In this document: piece by piece, positions 33,381 to 41,341 of the stretch
Numbering within the stretch: the stretch's first letter is position 1
Layout of the letters: each line of letters starts with the position of its first letter
DNA from: Muribaculaceae bacterium
GTDB lineage: Bacteria > Bacteroidota > Bacteroidia > Bacteroidales > Muribaculaceae
Reading direction: 5' to 3'
DNA: 53,658 nucleotides
Assembly (NCBI GenBank): GCA_017547845.1
Contig: JAFYNZ010000046.1
Location: forward strand, 1 to 53,658
Notes under the pieces: generated by a model
What the model saw: the letters and a program-made list of their open reading frames with translations, nothing else
Told to the model about the DNA's origin: nothing
The model's database searches: none
Made by a program: the position numbers and the translations under genes

Positions 33381-33971
33381 TTACTGGTTAATGATAATGA
33401 TGTTGGGGTTTGTCTTGAGACAGAAGCCACCCTCTACGAGCCAGTCGGCTGGGAAAGGTGTGCATACAGCCTTCAACAAGATAGCGTCGTGCGATGCGTC
33501 GATTGTGGGAAGACCACCCTTGCGAATCTCGAGGTCTGCTGCGAGTACAGCGTTCGCTACATACTTTGGAGCCTTGCTGTTTGCGTCAGCCTCCTGCAAG
33601 AAGTCGCCCTCTGCAAGACCTGTGATTGCGGTTGCTACCTCGATAACATCGTAGTCGGGGTTGCTACGATCTACGCTCTTCACAGTAGTTGTGCTGTCGC
33701 CACCTACCTTCATCACTGTATCACCAGGACAAAGGTTGTTTCGCTTGCTCACACGAGCAGCAGAGGTTGTACCGCCAGCGAGAACCTTGCCCACCTTAAC
33801 GATAGCAGCCTCCATGGCATCGACATCCAACGCTACGAATGCACCACGCAAGATAACCTCGCCCACTGGAAAGGTCTGCTTCATTGCGTAGCCACCAGGC
33901 ATCACCTTTGGCTCACGCCAAAAAGCGTTCATATTGCCTGGATAGGTTGTTCTTTCAAACTTAATCGCCAT
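33381..33971 (-). CDS. Capsid decoration / head fibre-like protein
   Basis: This 196-residue Gly/Ala/Val-rich protein, with repeated short strands (e.g. PVGEVILRGAFVALDVDAM), resembles DUF2190-like decoration proteins found just before capsid genes. It lies 14 bp from the capsid gene. Its start follows the leader motif CCATTAAACCGATTGCATT. Confidence 0.65.
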   Translation of the reverse strand: MAIKFERTTYPGNMNAFWREPKVMPGGYAMKQTFPVGEVILRGAFVALDVDAMEAAIVKVGKVLAGGTTSAARVSKRNNLCPGDTVMKVGGDSTTTVKSVDRSNPDYDVIEVATAITGLAEGDFLQEADANSKAPKYVANAVLAADLEIRKGGLPTIDASHDAILLKAVCTPFPADWLVEGGFCLKTNPNIIIINQ

Positions 33972-33990
33972 AATGCAATCGGTTTAATGG

Positions 33991-34578
33991 TTAGAAATTT
34001 GGCAGCGAGTTCGCCCATGATTTAGCGTCATCTTTGGCTGCCTGCTCCGATGAAGAAATGATGTCCGCTTTGTCTGCTGGCATCAAGTTGTTGGTGATAA
34101 GCTCTTGTTTGTACTCCGTAAGCTCCTTGGCGATGTCGGCATCATCAGCGAGTGAGATGCGTTTCATCAAGAAGTCGGGTATACCAAGCTCTTTCGCCTT
34201 TGCAGCAATGGATGCACCACGTTCAGCCTTACTCTTTTCGAGCTTCATAGCAGCGTTCTCGTCTTTCAACTCCTGGAGCTGCTTCTCCTGCTGTACTTTG
34301 TAAGCCTTGAACCACTCGGGTTCATCATCGCCGTTTCCGCCTTTAGGAGGGTCTGCAGGTCTCTCCGCTGGCTTCTTGTTCTGCGACTTGCGTGTTACCT
34401 CCGCCTGCATGAATTTTGCGAATGGTACCAACGAATCCGCTTTCTTTTCGATGTCCTCCTCTGAGGTCTCATCTGTTAAGCCCTCGCTACCTGATGTCGC
34501 CAAGTCCTCGATGGCTTTCTCTGACAATCCAAAGTCTTTACATTTGGCTTGTAGTGCTGATAATAGCTTTTTGTTCAT
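33991..34578 (-). CDS. Capsid scaffolding protein candidate
   Basis: ATG 34578 (MNKKLLSALQ) is chosen since the upstream frame crosses the promoter. The 195 residues are acidic and Lys-rich with a Pro/Gly linker (about 70-85) and a coiled coil (about 95-130), as in scaffolds. It is the first gene of the late leftward operon, with a -7 box 33 bp upstream. Confidence 0.7.
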   Translation of the reverse strand: MNKKLLSALQAKCKDFGLSEKAIEDLATSGSEGLTDETSEEDIEKKADSLVPFAKFMQAEVTRKSQNKKPAERPADPPKGGNGDDEPEWFKAYKVQQEKQLQELKDENAAMKLEKSKAERGASIAAKAKELGIPDFLMKRISLADDADIAKELTEYKQELITNNLMPADKADIISSSEQAAKDDAKSWANSLPNF

Positions 34579-34610
34579 GTTTCTATGATTGAAATAAATT
34601 CCTTGCACCG

Positions 34611-34618
34611 CAAATATA
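34611..34618 (-). promoter_or_regulatory. Late leftward promoter -7 box
   Basis: TATATTTG on the minus strand, with no good -33 box at the right distance. The operator-like palindrome at 34636-34650 lies 17 bp upstream, so activation by the bound protein is possible. The start would be about 25 bp before the scaffold ATG. Confidence 0.6.
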
Positions 34619-34635
34619 GTGATATTTTGCAAAGA

Positions 34636-34650
34636 GCGCTCAATAAGCAC
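34636..34650. promoter_or_regulatory. Operator-like palindrome, site 2 (late promoter)
   Basis: GCGCTCAATAAGCAC; reverse complement GTGCTTATTGAGCGC. The right half AATAAGCAC is identical to sites 3 and 4. Confidence 0.6.
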
Positions 34651-34758
34651 AGAAAAAAGTGAAAAAATCTACACTTTTGTTACTATTTGAGTCACAATTA
34701 GTTACGAGTGGTTAAAGCAAAACAAAGATGACAAATGTAAAAAATATGTCACAAAATA

Positions 34759-34790
34759 TTTGCATATATCGGATATTTGTCATAATTTTG
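34759..34790 (+). promoter_or_regulatory. Rightward promoter of the accessory island
   Basis: TTTG (34759-34762), 20 bp, then TAATTTTG (34783-34790): full Bacteroidales consensus. The spacer and start region resemble the promoter at 37.08 kb (GCATATATCG ... TGTC ... TTTGTAC). Confidence 0.75.
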
Positions 34791-34814
34791 TACCAGAAAC
34801 AACAACAAATAACA

Positions 34815-34829
34815 ACGCTCAATAAGCAC
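34815..34829. promoter_or_regulatory. Operator-like palindrome, site 3 (leader of the island)
   Basis: ACGCTCAATAAGCAC, about 18 bp after the expected start site of the rightward promoter, in the 5' leader. Bound protein would block elongation. Confidence 0.6.
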
Positions 34830-34873
34830 GACGCAATTAAAATTACAATAGTTATGACAATGAAGGTGGGACT

Positions 34874-35029
34874 ATGAGAACACTACGCAAGACACCAAAG
34901 GTTAGCCGAGCAAGAGCGATACAGATAGTAGCTAACCACAACAGAGTGGCTATCCAGGTGGCGGAACGCTACACAGATAGCGAGTTGAGAGAGGTTCTAA
35001 AACAGTTAAAACTTAAAGCAGATTTCTAA
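34874..35029 (+). CDS. Small basic protein, 51 aa
   Basis: ATG 34874 overlaps the stop of an upstream 7-codon leader (34854-34876, ATGA). The product is Arg/Lys-rich and helical with a SRARAIQIVANH segment that could bind nucleic acid. First gene of the rightward island. Unknown function. Confidence 0.6.
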   Translation: MRTLRKTPKVSRARAIQIVANHNRVAIQVAERYTDSELREVLKQLKLKADF

Positions 35030-35032
35030 GCG

Positions 35033-35212
35033 ATGATTAAGGTAATCTACAACTTGAGGTTCTGGTGCAACGTGGAGAAGACACAATGCAATGACTTTCC
35101 GCAAGTGATGATATGCGACAAGGTCTTAATAGAGGGCAACCTCGCTTACCTATATCGAGGGGGCTACTGCCAGCAGTGCATCGCAAAGAGCGATATCATC
35201 AAGATAGAATAA
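35033..35212 (+). CDS. Small cysteine-containing protein, 59 aa
   Basis: It starts 3 bp after the stop of the upstream gene and contains five or six Cys residues, including a CxxC (CQQC) near the end, so a zinc site is likely. Beta-rich. No family recognised. Confidence 0.6.
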   Translation: MIKVIYNLRFWCNVEKTQCNDFPQVMICDKVLIEGNLAYLYRGGYCQQCIAKSDIIKIE

Positions 35213-35238
35213 TCAATAACCATTAACGCAATACTGAT

Positions 35239-35559
35239 ATGACATTTAGAGAGTTTCAAAAGCAGCAGTTCGGTTACGACTGCATCACTACATTCTGGGA
35301 GGATTTCGCAATCGCAGACCGCTTCGGTCTCAACGCTGTAAAGGACACCTTCAAGCGTGCCTTCAGTGAGTGGAAAACTAACTATAAGTACCTCACAGAG
35401 CTTGTAATCGTTCTTAACCACAGATGCTGGATGCATCACGGCAAGGGTAACATGGCACTATCCAAGCTATATGCGGACCTTGACTACGAGGCTGACGGCT
35501 ACGCAAAGGAGACGCTCCAGGGAGAAGAGGCAGAGTATTACTTTAAGATCACAGACTGA
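35239..35559 (+). CDS. Hypothetical protein, 106 aa
   Basis: It opens with MTFREFQKQQFGYDCI and contains many Trp, Tyr and Phe residues. The start is preceded by AACCATTAACGCAATACTGAT, the recurring leader. It resembles small proteins common on Bacteroides mobile elements, of unknown function. Confidence 0.7.
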   Translation: MTFREFQKQQFGYDCITTFWEDFAIADRFGLNAVKDTFKRAFSEWKTNYKYLTELVIVLNHRCWMHHGKGNMALSKLYADLDYEADGYAKETLQGEEAEYYFKITD

Positions 35560-35639
35560 TGGCGTGATGTTGCAGGGAATTTTGTAGTGCGGTTGTATGA
35601 GTTCCGCGAGTGGTGTTTAATCTTAAAAAAATAACGATA

Positions 35640-36059
35640 ATGAAAACGCAAATTGAAATTATTTCTTTGATGGAGAAATACGGGCTTACATTGCGAAACT
35701 TGCCAAAAAAAGTAGTTGAGCATCGTACATTTAGACCTGACTCACTGGAGGAAGTGATAGAGATCATCGTAGGTAATACCTCGCAGCAAAATTTTGACAA
35801 AATGAAGGAAAAGGGGCGCTATTCCGATTGTCGTTTTTCTAATGGCTTTATAGTTAGAAAATTTAATCGTATCGAAAGAATTTGCGAGGGGGGATGGTTG
35901 GTAAAGATTGACCGAGGCACGGGTAGTATGCAACGATGGGATAGAAAGCACGGAGATTTTTACGGCAAAACAGCGGAGGAGGCTATAATTTTAGCGGTTA
36001 AATATATAGAGAAAAGAGAAAAAGAGACAGAACAAATCAAAAATATTGTAGGCTTATAA
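35640..36059 (+). CDS. Hypothetical protein, 139 aa
   Basis: ATG 35640 is chosen; a 10-residue upstream extension has no leader. The protein is basic with a helical N-terminus and KRE-rich end. Its AT content is visibly higher than the phage genes around, which suggests separate acquisition. No motif recognised. Confidence 0.65.
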   Translation: MKTQIEIISLMEKYGLTLRNLPKKVVEHRTFRPDSLEEVIEIIVGNTSQQNFDKMKEKGRYSDCRFSNGFIVRKFNRIERICEGGWLVKIDRGTGSMQRWDRKHGDFYGKTAEEAIILAVKYIEKREKETEQIKNIVGL

Positions 36060-36091
36060 TAAGATAATTTTTTATATAAAAGTAGGTTATT

Positions 36092-36460
36092 ATGAAAGAA
36101 TTTTATCAGGTTCGTTTATGGTGTTCAGATGACTCGTGCGAGGAGTTCTGGTCTTATAAGGATTTAAGCCCCGTATATAGTGATATAAAGGATGCGGAGA
36201 CATTTTTAAGCCAATACGAAGGTAAAACATCTTCGGAGATAGAGAAAATGTGCGATGTTGTTTCTGTGAGAAATAACCGCCCACAGATTCATATAATCGA
36301 AGTATCTACAAAAGAAGAGAGCACACCCGAAAACATTATATTAAAGGCTTATAAATGGATAGAAAACAATGCGTCGGATTATGTGGTTACTTGTTACGAT
36401 AGGGGGCAAATTGATTTAGACAGCCTACTGTCCGACTTCTTAAAAGCAATGAATTTGTAG
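36092..36460 (+). CDS. Hypothetical protein, 122 aa
   Basis: Acidic alpha/beta protein (FYQVRLWCSDDSCEEFW at the start). It lies in the same AT-rich segment. No catalytic motif seen. Possibly a host-takeover or anti-defence protein, by location only. Confidence 0.65.
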   Translation: MKEFYQVRLWCSDDSCEEFWSYKDLSPVYSDIKDAETFLSQYEGKTSSEIEKMCDVVSVRNNRPQIHIIEVSTKEESTPENIILKAYKWIENNASDYVVTCYDRGQIDLDSLLSDFLKAMNL

Positions 36461-36543
36461 GGTCAAAGCAAAACCGATACAGTGCAAAAAAGCCCATAGG
36501 GGTAAAATCAAAATAATGGCGTCTTCTTAAATTTTAATGAGAC

Positions 36544-36942
36544 ATGAAAAGTTTTATCGAGTTTTGTAAGGAGTATTTATTTGAGCGTTTAGACGAGTAC
36601 GAAGGCAGAAATATATATGCGTGTGATATGGCATATATTTTATGCGAGGGTGCAAATTGCGATGGCACAATAACATATAGCAGAGCCGAAGCAATTAAGC
36701 ACTTATGCGAGTGGTGGTATGATGCAGCCGACTATTCAGAATATGAACAAATGAATTTTGGGGAGCGTTCTAATCCGTTTGAAAATCCAGAGGCATATAT
36801 GGTGCGAATGGTTATTTGTGGTATTGGCTATTTGTTGAGCCGTTGCGAAGTGGTTGATGAGTCGTGGAATGATGAGTTGGAATTGTCCCCCGAAGTAATT
36901 GAGGCGATTAAGGAGCAATGCCCCGATGAGGTGGAGTGGTAA
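36544..36942 (+). CDS. Hypothetical acidic protein, 132 aa
   Basis: Very acidic, Trp- and Tyr-rich and mostly helical, with about six Cys. Such negatively charged small phage proteins can mimic DNA and inhibit host enzymes, but this is speculation. AT-rich DNA, as for the two genes before it. Confidence 0.65.
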   Translation: MKSFIEFCKEYLFERLDEYEGRNIYACDMAYILCEGANCDGTITYSRAEAIKHLCEWWYDAADYSEYEQMNFGERSNPFENPEAYMVRMVICGIGYLLSRCEVVDESWNDELELSPEVIEAIKEQCPDEVEW

Positions 36943-36960
36943 CGTATCTTGGTGGGTGGC

Positions 36961-37047
36961 GTGGCGAGGGATATAATTACCGACATGGAGGAGGTAGAGG
37001 CAATGCTTCAAGAGTTATATATTGAGCTTATTTCTTTTAATTCTTAG
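36961..37047 (+). CDS. Possible very small GTG-start ORF, 28 aa
   Basis: GTG 36961 to TAG 37045 gives 28 acidic residues; an internal ATG at 36985 is an alternative. It lies in the 189-bp gap after the acidic protein. Weak support; the gap also holds the 37.07-37.11 kb inverted repeat. Confidence 0.2.
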   Translation: MARDIITDMEEVEAMLQELYIELISFNS

Positions 37048-37068
37048 ACTGAAAACAAACAAAAGTAC

Positions 37069-37109
37069 ACAAAGGTATGGCATATATCGAAAATATGTCG
37101 TACCTTTGT
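37069..37109. repeat. Inverted repeat with promoter boxes on both strands
   Basis: ACAAAGGTA (37069-37077) and TACCTTTGT (37101-37109) are perfect 9-bp arms. Each contains a TACCTTTG -7 box, one per strand. Inside, GGCATAT and ATATGTC nearly pair. It could be a regulated bidirectional promoter. Confidence 0.6.
37077..37108 (+). promoter_or_regulatory. Second rightward island promoter
   Basis: The -7 box TACCTTTG is at 37101-37108, 24 bp before the next ATG; the -33 position has ATGG, weaker than TTTG. The sequence between is very similar to that of the 34.76 kb promoter, so a shared regulator is possible. It should express the ADP-ribosylglycohydrolase. Confidence 0.65.
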
Positions 37110-37131
37110 ACTGAATATCAAACACAAGACT

Positions 37132-37371
37132 ATGGCGACAAGGAAAATATTTCACGTTGAATTCCGTGAGCCTATCGACGGAAAGAGACACTACTATTTT
37201 GGCTCGAAAGCTGCCATTTTCCAGCGTTTCACCCTGGAGCAAGTGGGCATAACCTATCGCTCGCTTCGTAACGTGGGAAGCATAAAAGATGAGCCGTACA
37301 TCAACAAGCAATGTACGATATGGCAGGGCGAGCTTATATCATCACCACAATCAAACAAAGAAGACGAGTAA
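37132..37371 (+). CDS. Hypothetical protein, 79 aa
   Basis: A small protein (MATRKIFHVEFREPI) that appears beta-rich at its N-terminus and ends in a charged tail. It starts about 17 bp after the predicted transcript start, and its TAA overlaps the ATG of the glycohydrolase gene (TAATG), so the two are coupled. No family known to me. Confidence 0.7.
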   Translation: MATRKIFHVEFREPIDGKRHYYFGSKAAIFQRFTLEQVGITYRSLRNVGSIKDEPYINKQCTIWQGELISSPQSNKEDE

Positions 37372-38144
37372 TGTTAGGAGCAATTATCGGAGATATTGTT
37401 GGCTCACGCTTCGAGTTCAACAACACAGATAGATTAGATTTTGAACTATTCACGCCAGAGTGTAGCTTCACTGATGACACCATCTGCACCGTTGCTATTG
37501 CGAACGCTCTCACATCGGGCACAGATAGGAACTACAAGGGATGGCTTCAAGCCTGGTGCAATGCGTACCCTAATCCTATGGGTGGTTATGGAGGCTCTTT
37601 TGCACGCTGGATAGCTTCGGATGATCCACAGCCTTACAACAGCTTCGGCAATGGTTCTGCAATGCGAGTGTCGGCTATAGGCTGGTATTTCGACACGCTT
37701 GAGGAGGTTCAGATTGAAGCTGGCAATAGTGCCTTGCCAACGCACAATCATTTAGAGGGTGTCAAGGGTGCTATAGCAACGGCAACGGCAATATTCCTGG
37801 CTCGCACCCAGGGAAAGGAGGCAATGCTCAAGGCTATCAAGGAGCACTACTATCCAACATGGGTAGAACCACAGCTCGGCAAGAACCGCTTTGATGAGAC
37901 CTGCCAGGGGACAATGCCCGTTGTGTTCGGCATCATTGACAAGGCAAACGGCTTCGAGGAAGCTATACGCTACGCCATTGCTGTAGGCGGAGATAGTGAC
38001 ACCATAGGAGCGATTGTTGGTAGTATAGCAGAGGCAATATGGGGCATACCTCCAGTAATAGTCAATACCGCATATAAGTACATACCAGCACCAATGATGA
38101 GTATTGTTTCAAAATTCATGCACAACTATGGATACATTCGATAA
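37371..38144 (+). CDS. ADP-ribosylglycohydrolase (DraG-like)
   Basis: Start at 37371 overlaps the preceding stop and gives 257 residues. The motifs GDIVGSRFE (residues 7-15), SFTDDT near 32-37, FGNGSAMR near 87, and AVGGDSDTIGAI near 203-214 supply the two-metal site of the family. It removes ADP-ribose from proteins or DNA. On the facing strand, 320 bp away, a MuF head protein carries an ADP-ribosyltransferase domain, so this gene could protect the lysogen or reset a modified target. Confidence 0.9.
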   Translation: MLGAIIGDIVGSRFEFNNTDRLDFELFTPECSFTDDTICTVAIANALTSGTDRNYKGWLQAWCNAYPNPMGGYGGSFARWIASDDPQPYNSFGNGSAMRVSAIGWYFDTLEEVQIEAGNSALPTHNHLEGVKGAIATATAIFLARTQGKEAMLKAIKEHYYPTWVEPQLGKNRFDETCQGTMPVVFGIIDKANGFEEAIRYAIAVGGDSDTIGAIVGSIAEAIWGIPPVIVNTAYKYIPAPMMSIVSKFMHNYGYIR

Positions 38145-38466
38145 ATGGAAGAACTACACATACTATAAGGGTGAGATACAGAATCCTTTCAGTGGATGGA
38201 ATTTCGGCAAGGCGTTCTGGTGGAACGTAGAGAAGTATGCTGTGGAAGCTGGCGATGATAAGAAGCCAGGTAAGCTATCAGACACCATGGTGGCCTATAT
38301 TCGGGAGCTTCACTGGGAGGGTCCAGGACATTACGACACTACGAAAGCAGAAATGCTGGAGCGTGCCACAGAGCTATACACTCACGGTGTGTGGTCCAGT
38401 GAATATATAAGCATCAAGCGTAGCACGTTCCAGCAAGCCGTCAAGAGCAGTAAGCTGAACGATTAG
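38128..38466 (+). CDS. Hypothetical protein, 112 aa
   Basis: Two starts are possible (38104 and 38128); I chose ATG 38128 since MDTFDKWKNYTYY looks like a natural N-terminus. It overlaps the glycohydrolase end by 17 bp and converges with the MuF gene by 4 bp. Trp/Tyr-rich, unknown family. It may work with the hydrolase. Confidence 0.65.
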   Translation: MDTFDKWKNYTYYKGEIQNPFSGWNFGKAFWWNVEKYAVEAGDDKKPGKLSDTMVAYIRELHWEGPGHYDTTKAEMLERATELYTHGVWSSEYISIKRSTFQQAVKSSKLND

Positions 38467-41156
38467 ATTATCTCTTCGAGCTCGACATAGTAGCGAGAAC
38501 CGATGTATTTAGGAGGGGCAAGGACTTTGTACTTTGCCCCTCTTAGTGTCATAATCTCGAACTCTGATGAGTAGTCAGAGATAGCATGTATGTATGCACC
38601 CGTCTTGTTGTGAATTATCAAGATAGTATCGCCATCGAAAGACTTTGCCACAGAGTGCTTCATTGACGTTGAGCATGAGGCATTATTTACCCAGGGCTTA
38701 TTGCTGTTGTAAGCCTTGGTCAGAGCGTCACGCAATTCTGGGCCACCATCTCCTTTAAGACCTCGGAATGTAACACCATTATAGCGGACCATTCTATCTA
38801 TAGTGTAGTTCGCACCTTGCGACCACTCCTCGATAATCTCACATTGCTCTGCAATCTGAGCCTTTGTTAGACGGCTCATCTTGCGGTCGAATATATCCCT
38901 CCAGTATTGAGACTCGTGTCTTAGGTTGTAGCAGTTGCTGAATGTAGAACCGTTCGTGAATCGCTTAACAACCGACACCTCTTCCTCTGTGAGACCGTTG
39001 AGCTTTGGCATATATGCACGAACCTTTGAGCTACCTGGACTATAGACACCGCCCAGTTCAGCACCCCAAATATAGCTCGGGTTCGTTGATGGTCTCGCTA
39101 TATACCTATCAAGCATATCCTTCATAGCCTTACGCTCGCTGTCGCTATATATCGACATCTGCTTAGAGTAGTATTTCTCTGAAAGCTGAAGAGTGTAGTC
39201 GTGATATCTCTCGATTAGGTAGTCATCAGCTCCATTGCCATTCATGATGCCGTCAATAATCTGCTTCTCATAATCAGCAAGCTTCGCACGCTCGGCAGAG
39301 GTGAATGGGTCGCCTCCGTCATACAAACCCTTTGCTCCCTTGCCGAACTTTCGCCTTTCTCGGGCATCTGCAGCACGTTTAAGGGCTGCACGCTTGTCTT
39401 GCATATCTACGACTACAGACTGAGCCTTAAGTTTGTCTCCAGCAGCTATAGAGGCTTGCAAGTCATCGATGAGTGCGAGGTATGGCTTACTCTTTGTCTC
39501 GAATGTCAGTGCCTCCTGGAGTACATCATCGATGTTCTGCCAGTCGATAGCATCAATAACCTTGGCGTGCTGTCTGATATATGCAGCTTGCGATACCTCC
39601 CAGGTGGGGTATAGCTTGTGAGGCTTGAGATAGGTCGGGTCTGAGACGTACTTGATTTCCTTTTCGAGCAACGCCTTCTTTTGCTCCAGAACTGACTTGT
39701 ACTTGAAACTGTCGAAAGCTGTGTTGTCGAGCTCTGCCAGTTTCTTCTCGACGGCATCGTAGACCTCGTGAAGCTCGGCAGATGAGAACTGCTTCTTCCA
39801 CTCGTGTACATCTGGGATGAGCTGGGATAGCATCTGCTCATCTTTGCGTACCTCCATAATCTGTTTAGCGACGCTCCTTGCCTCTTTATCCATTGAAGCA
39901 ATGTTCCTACCGTCAACGAACGATTGAAGCTGTGAGATGTCAATTTCGGGGTATTCCTGGGCAACTTTAAGGACATTGCCAGCCATGGTCGTGATGTTGC
40001 GATACTTTTTAGAGCGTTCCGCCCATTTCTGCCTGATAGCCTCACGCTCCTCGGCTGTGCGAACTCGCTGTTTACGCTTGCCGTTGATGTAGTCCTGGTT
40101 GTCCTGCACCCAGTATGGCATAGCTGTAGCACTTTCCACTCTGCCCTTGTTGTCATCCCACCACTTGTAGAAGCTGTCGCTTGGTCTGAGGATGGTGTTC
40201 TCGCTACGAATATATGTGGGGTCATCGCCAGCGAGTATCATCTCCTGCATAGCTACGAACTCATCCTCTGTTGCGAGGATAGGCGTAACGTAGCATCGGC
40301 ACTGTGGATGCCAGCCCTTGAACACAAAGTCTTTTGGATACTTGCCTTTCAGTGCATCACACACGGAGCAGCTATAGCCTCGCTTAGAGCGTTTAACCTC
40401 AAAGCCTACCACAAAGTCCATACGTTGCCATCGGTCTTGCTCTGCTGTGCGGTACGCCATGTTGGTCTCTGTGCGAGCCAATCTCATAGCGTTCTTGTAG
40501 CTACTGCGATACACGCCTTGTCCTGGATGATAAGCCTTGGCAGCTTTCGAGAGCTTATATAGGGGGTTGCCGTCAGCATCCACGCCCGTCTTGATGCGTC
40601 TAAATAGCTTCTCGGGCTCCTGGAGATACTGGCGAACGGCTCTCGATACTGTAGAAGCAGAATCGCCCTGCCCCAATGATAGGGACAGAGCAAGCTCCAT
40701 TTCGGTCTTTAGGTCGCCAGTGTATCGCCACACCTTCTGTGAGAGGTTCATGCCACCATAGGCAGACTTGCGAGCGAAGAACGCATCCATAGCCTCCTGG
40801 TTGCGTGAGAACCAGCGTGCGAAATGGTTGTCCTGGAGCACACCTTTGCCGAAGATTGACTCTATCAACGCATCACACGAGAGGTTCGCATATTCCCACT
40901 CAGCCATAACGCCACCCTTGATTTCATTGTACACAGCCGAATACAGCCCCCGTAAGACATTGTTAGCTCCGTCTGATATCTTTTTATTATCAGCGAAAGA
41001 AAACGTCTCATTCGGGCTAATTTTGGCGTTAGATGACAATTTTAGCAGCTCATCCACTGCCGAAGCGTAATGTCTGCGTACTTTGTCGGCATATTCCTCC
41101 GTTCTGGGGAACAATCCCGAAGCGTATTTGTCTATGTCAATCTTCTTCTTTGCCAT
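38463..41156 (-). CDS. MuF head protein fused to an ADP-ribosyltransferase domain
   Basis: Residues about 140-310 form the phage Mu F domain (ARTETNMAYRTAEQDRW, VCDALKGKY, HPQCRCYVTPIL with zinc-type Cys). Residues 310-780 are a long charged helical linker. The last 110 residues hold the R-S-E hallmarks of ADP-ribosyltransferases: FRG (Arg near 798), STS (829-831) and ExE (EFE, 865-867). MuF proteins are virion components, and C-terminal toxins on them are known. A packaged effector is the inference. Length 897 aa is far above that of a plain MuF. Confidence 0.85.
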   Translation of the reverse strand: MAKKKIDIDKYASGLFPRTEEYADKVRRHYASAVDELLKLSSNAKISPNETFSFADNKKISDGANNVLRGLYSAVYNEIKGGVMAEWEYANLSCDALIESIFGKGVLQDNHFARWFSRNQEAMDAFFARKSAYGGMNLSQKVWRYTGDLKTEMELALSLSLGQGDSASTVSRAVRQYLQEPEKLFRRIKTGVDADGNPLYKLSKAAKAYHPGQGVYRSSYKNAMRLARTETNMAYRTAEQDRWQRMDFVVGFEVKRSKRGYSCSVCDALKGKYPKDFVFKGWHPQCRCYVTPILATEDEFVAMQEMILAGDDPTYIRSENTILRPSDSFYKWWDDNKGRVESATAMPYWVQDNQDYINGKRKQRVRTAEEREAIRQKWAERSKKYRNITTMAGNVLKVAQEYPEIDISQLQSFVDGRNIASMDKEARSVAKQIMEVRKDEQMLSQLIPDVHEWKKQFSSAELHEVYDAVEKKLAELDNTAFDSFKYKSVLEQKKALLEKEIKYVSDPTYLKPHKLYPTWEVSQAAYIRQHAKVIDAIDWQNIDDVLQEALTFETKSKPYLALIDDLQASIAAGDKLKAQSVVVDMQDKRAALKRAADARERRKFGKGAKGLYDGGDPFTSAERAKLADYEKQIIDGIMNGNGADDYLIERYHDYTLQLSEKYYSKQMSIYSDSERKAMKDMLDRYIARPSTNPSYIWGAELGGVYSPGSSKVRAYMPKLNGLTEEEVSVVKRFTNGSTFSNCYNLRHESQYWRDIFDRKMSRLTKAQIAEQCEIIEEWSQGANYTIDRMVRYNGVTFRGLKGDGGPELRDALTKAYNSNKPWVNNASCSTSMKHSVAKSFDGDTILIIHNKTGAYIHAISDYSSEFEIMTLRGAKYKVLAPPKYIGSRYYVELEEII

Positions 41157-41158
41157 GT

Positions 41159-41341
41159 TTACATGATTTTGTCGAACTGCTCACAGCCGTCTCGAGTGAG
41201 GAAGCGTGAACGTTTGGTGTGGAGTCTACAACGGCAAAGAAAGGGGAGACCATCTGCCCCTTTCTCGTGCCAGTCGTAAGCGTGCTTGCAGTCCTTGCAG
41301 TCTACTGTGTTGTTCTGCTTCTTTGCTTGTGTCTTAGCCAT
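41159..41341 (-). CDS. Small zinc-ribbon protein, 60 aa
   Basis: Five or six Cys with the patterns CKDCKH and CRC and a DGCEQF end, typical of small Zn-binding proteins found between portal and MuF genes in this phage group. ATG overlaps the portal stop. Function unknown. Confidence 0.7.
   Translation of the reverse strand: MAKTQAKKQNNTVDCKDCKHAYDWHEKGADGLPFLCRCRLHTKRSRFLTRDGCEQFDKIM

Noticed and set aside
34854-34876. Seven-codon ORF before the first island gene
   Set aside because: Too short to call a gene; may be a leader peptide since its stop overlaps the next start.
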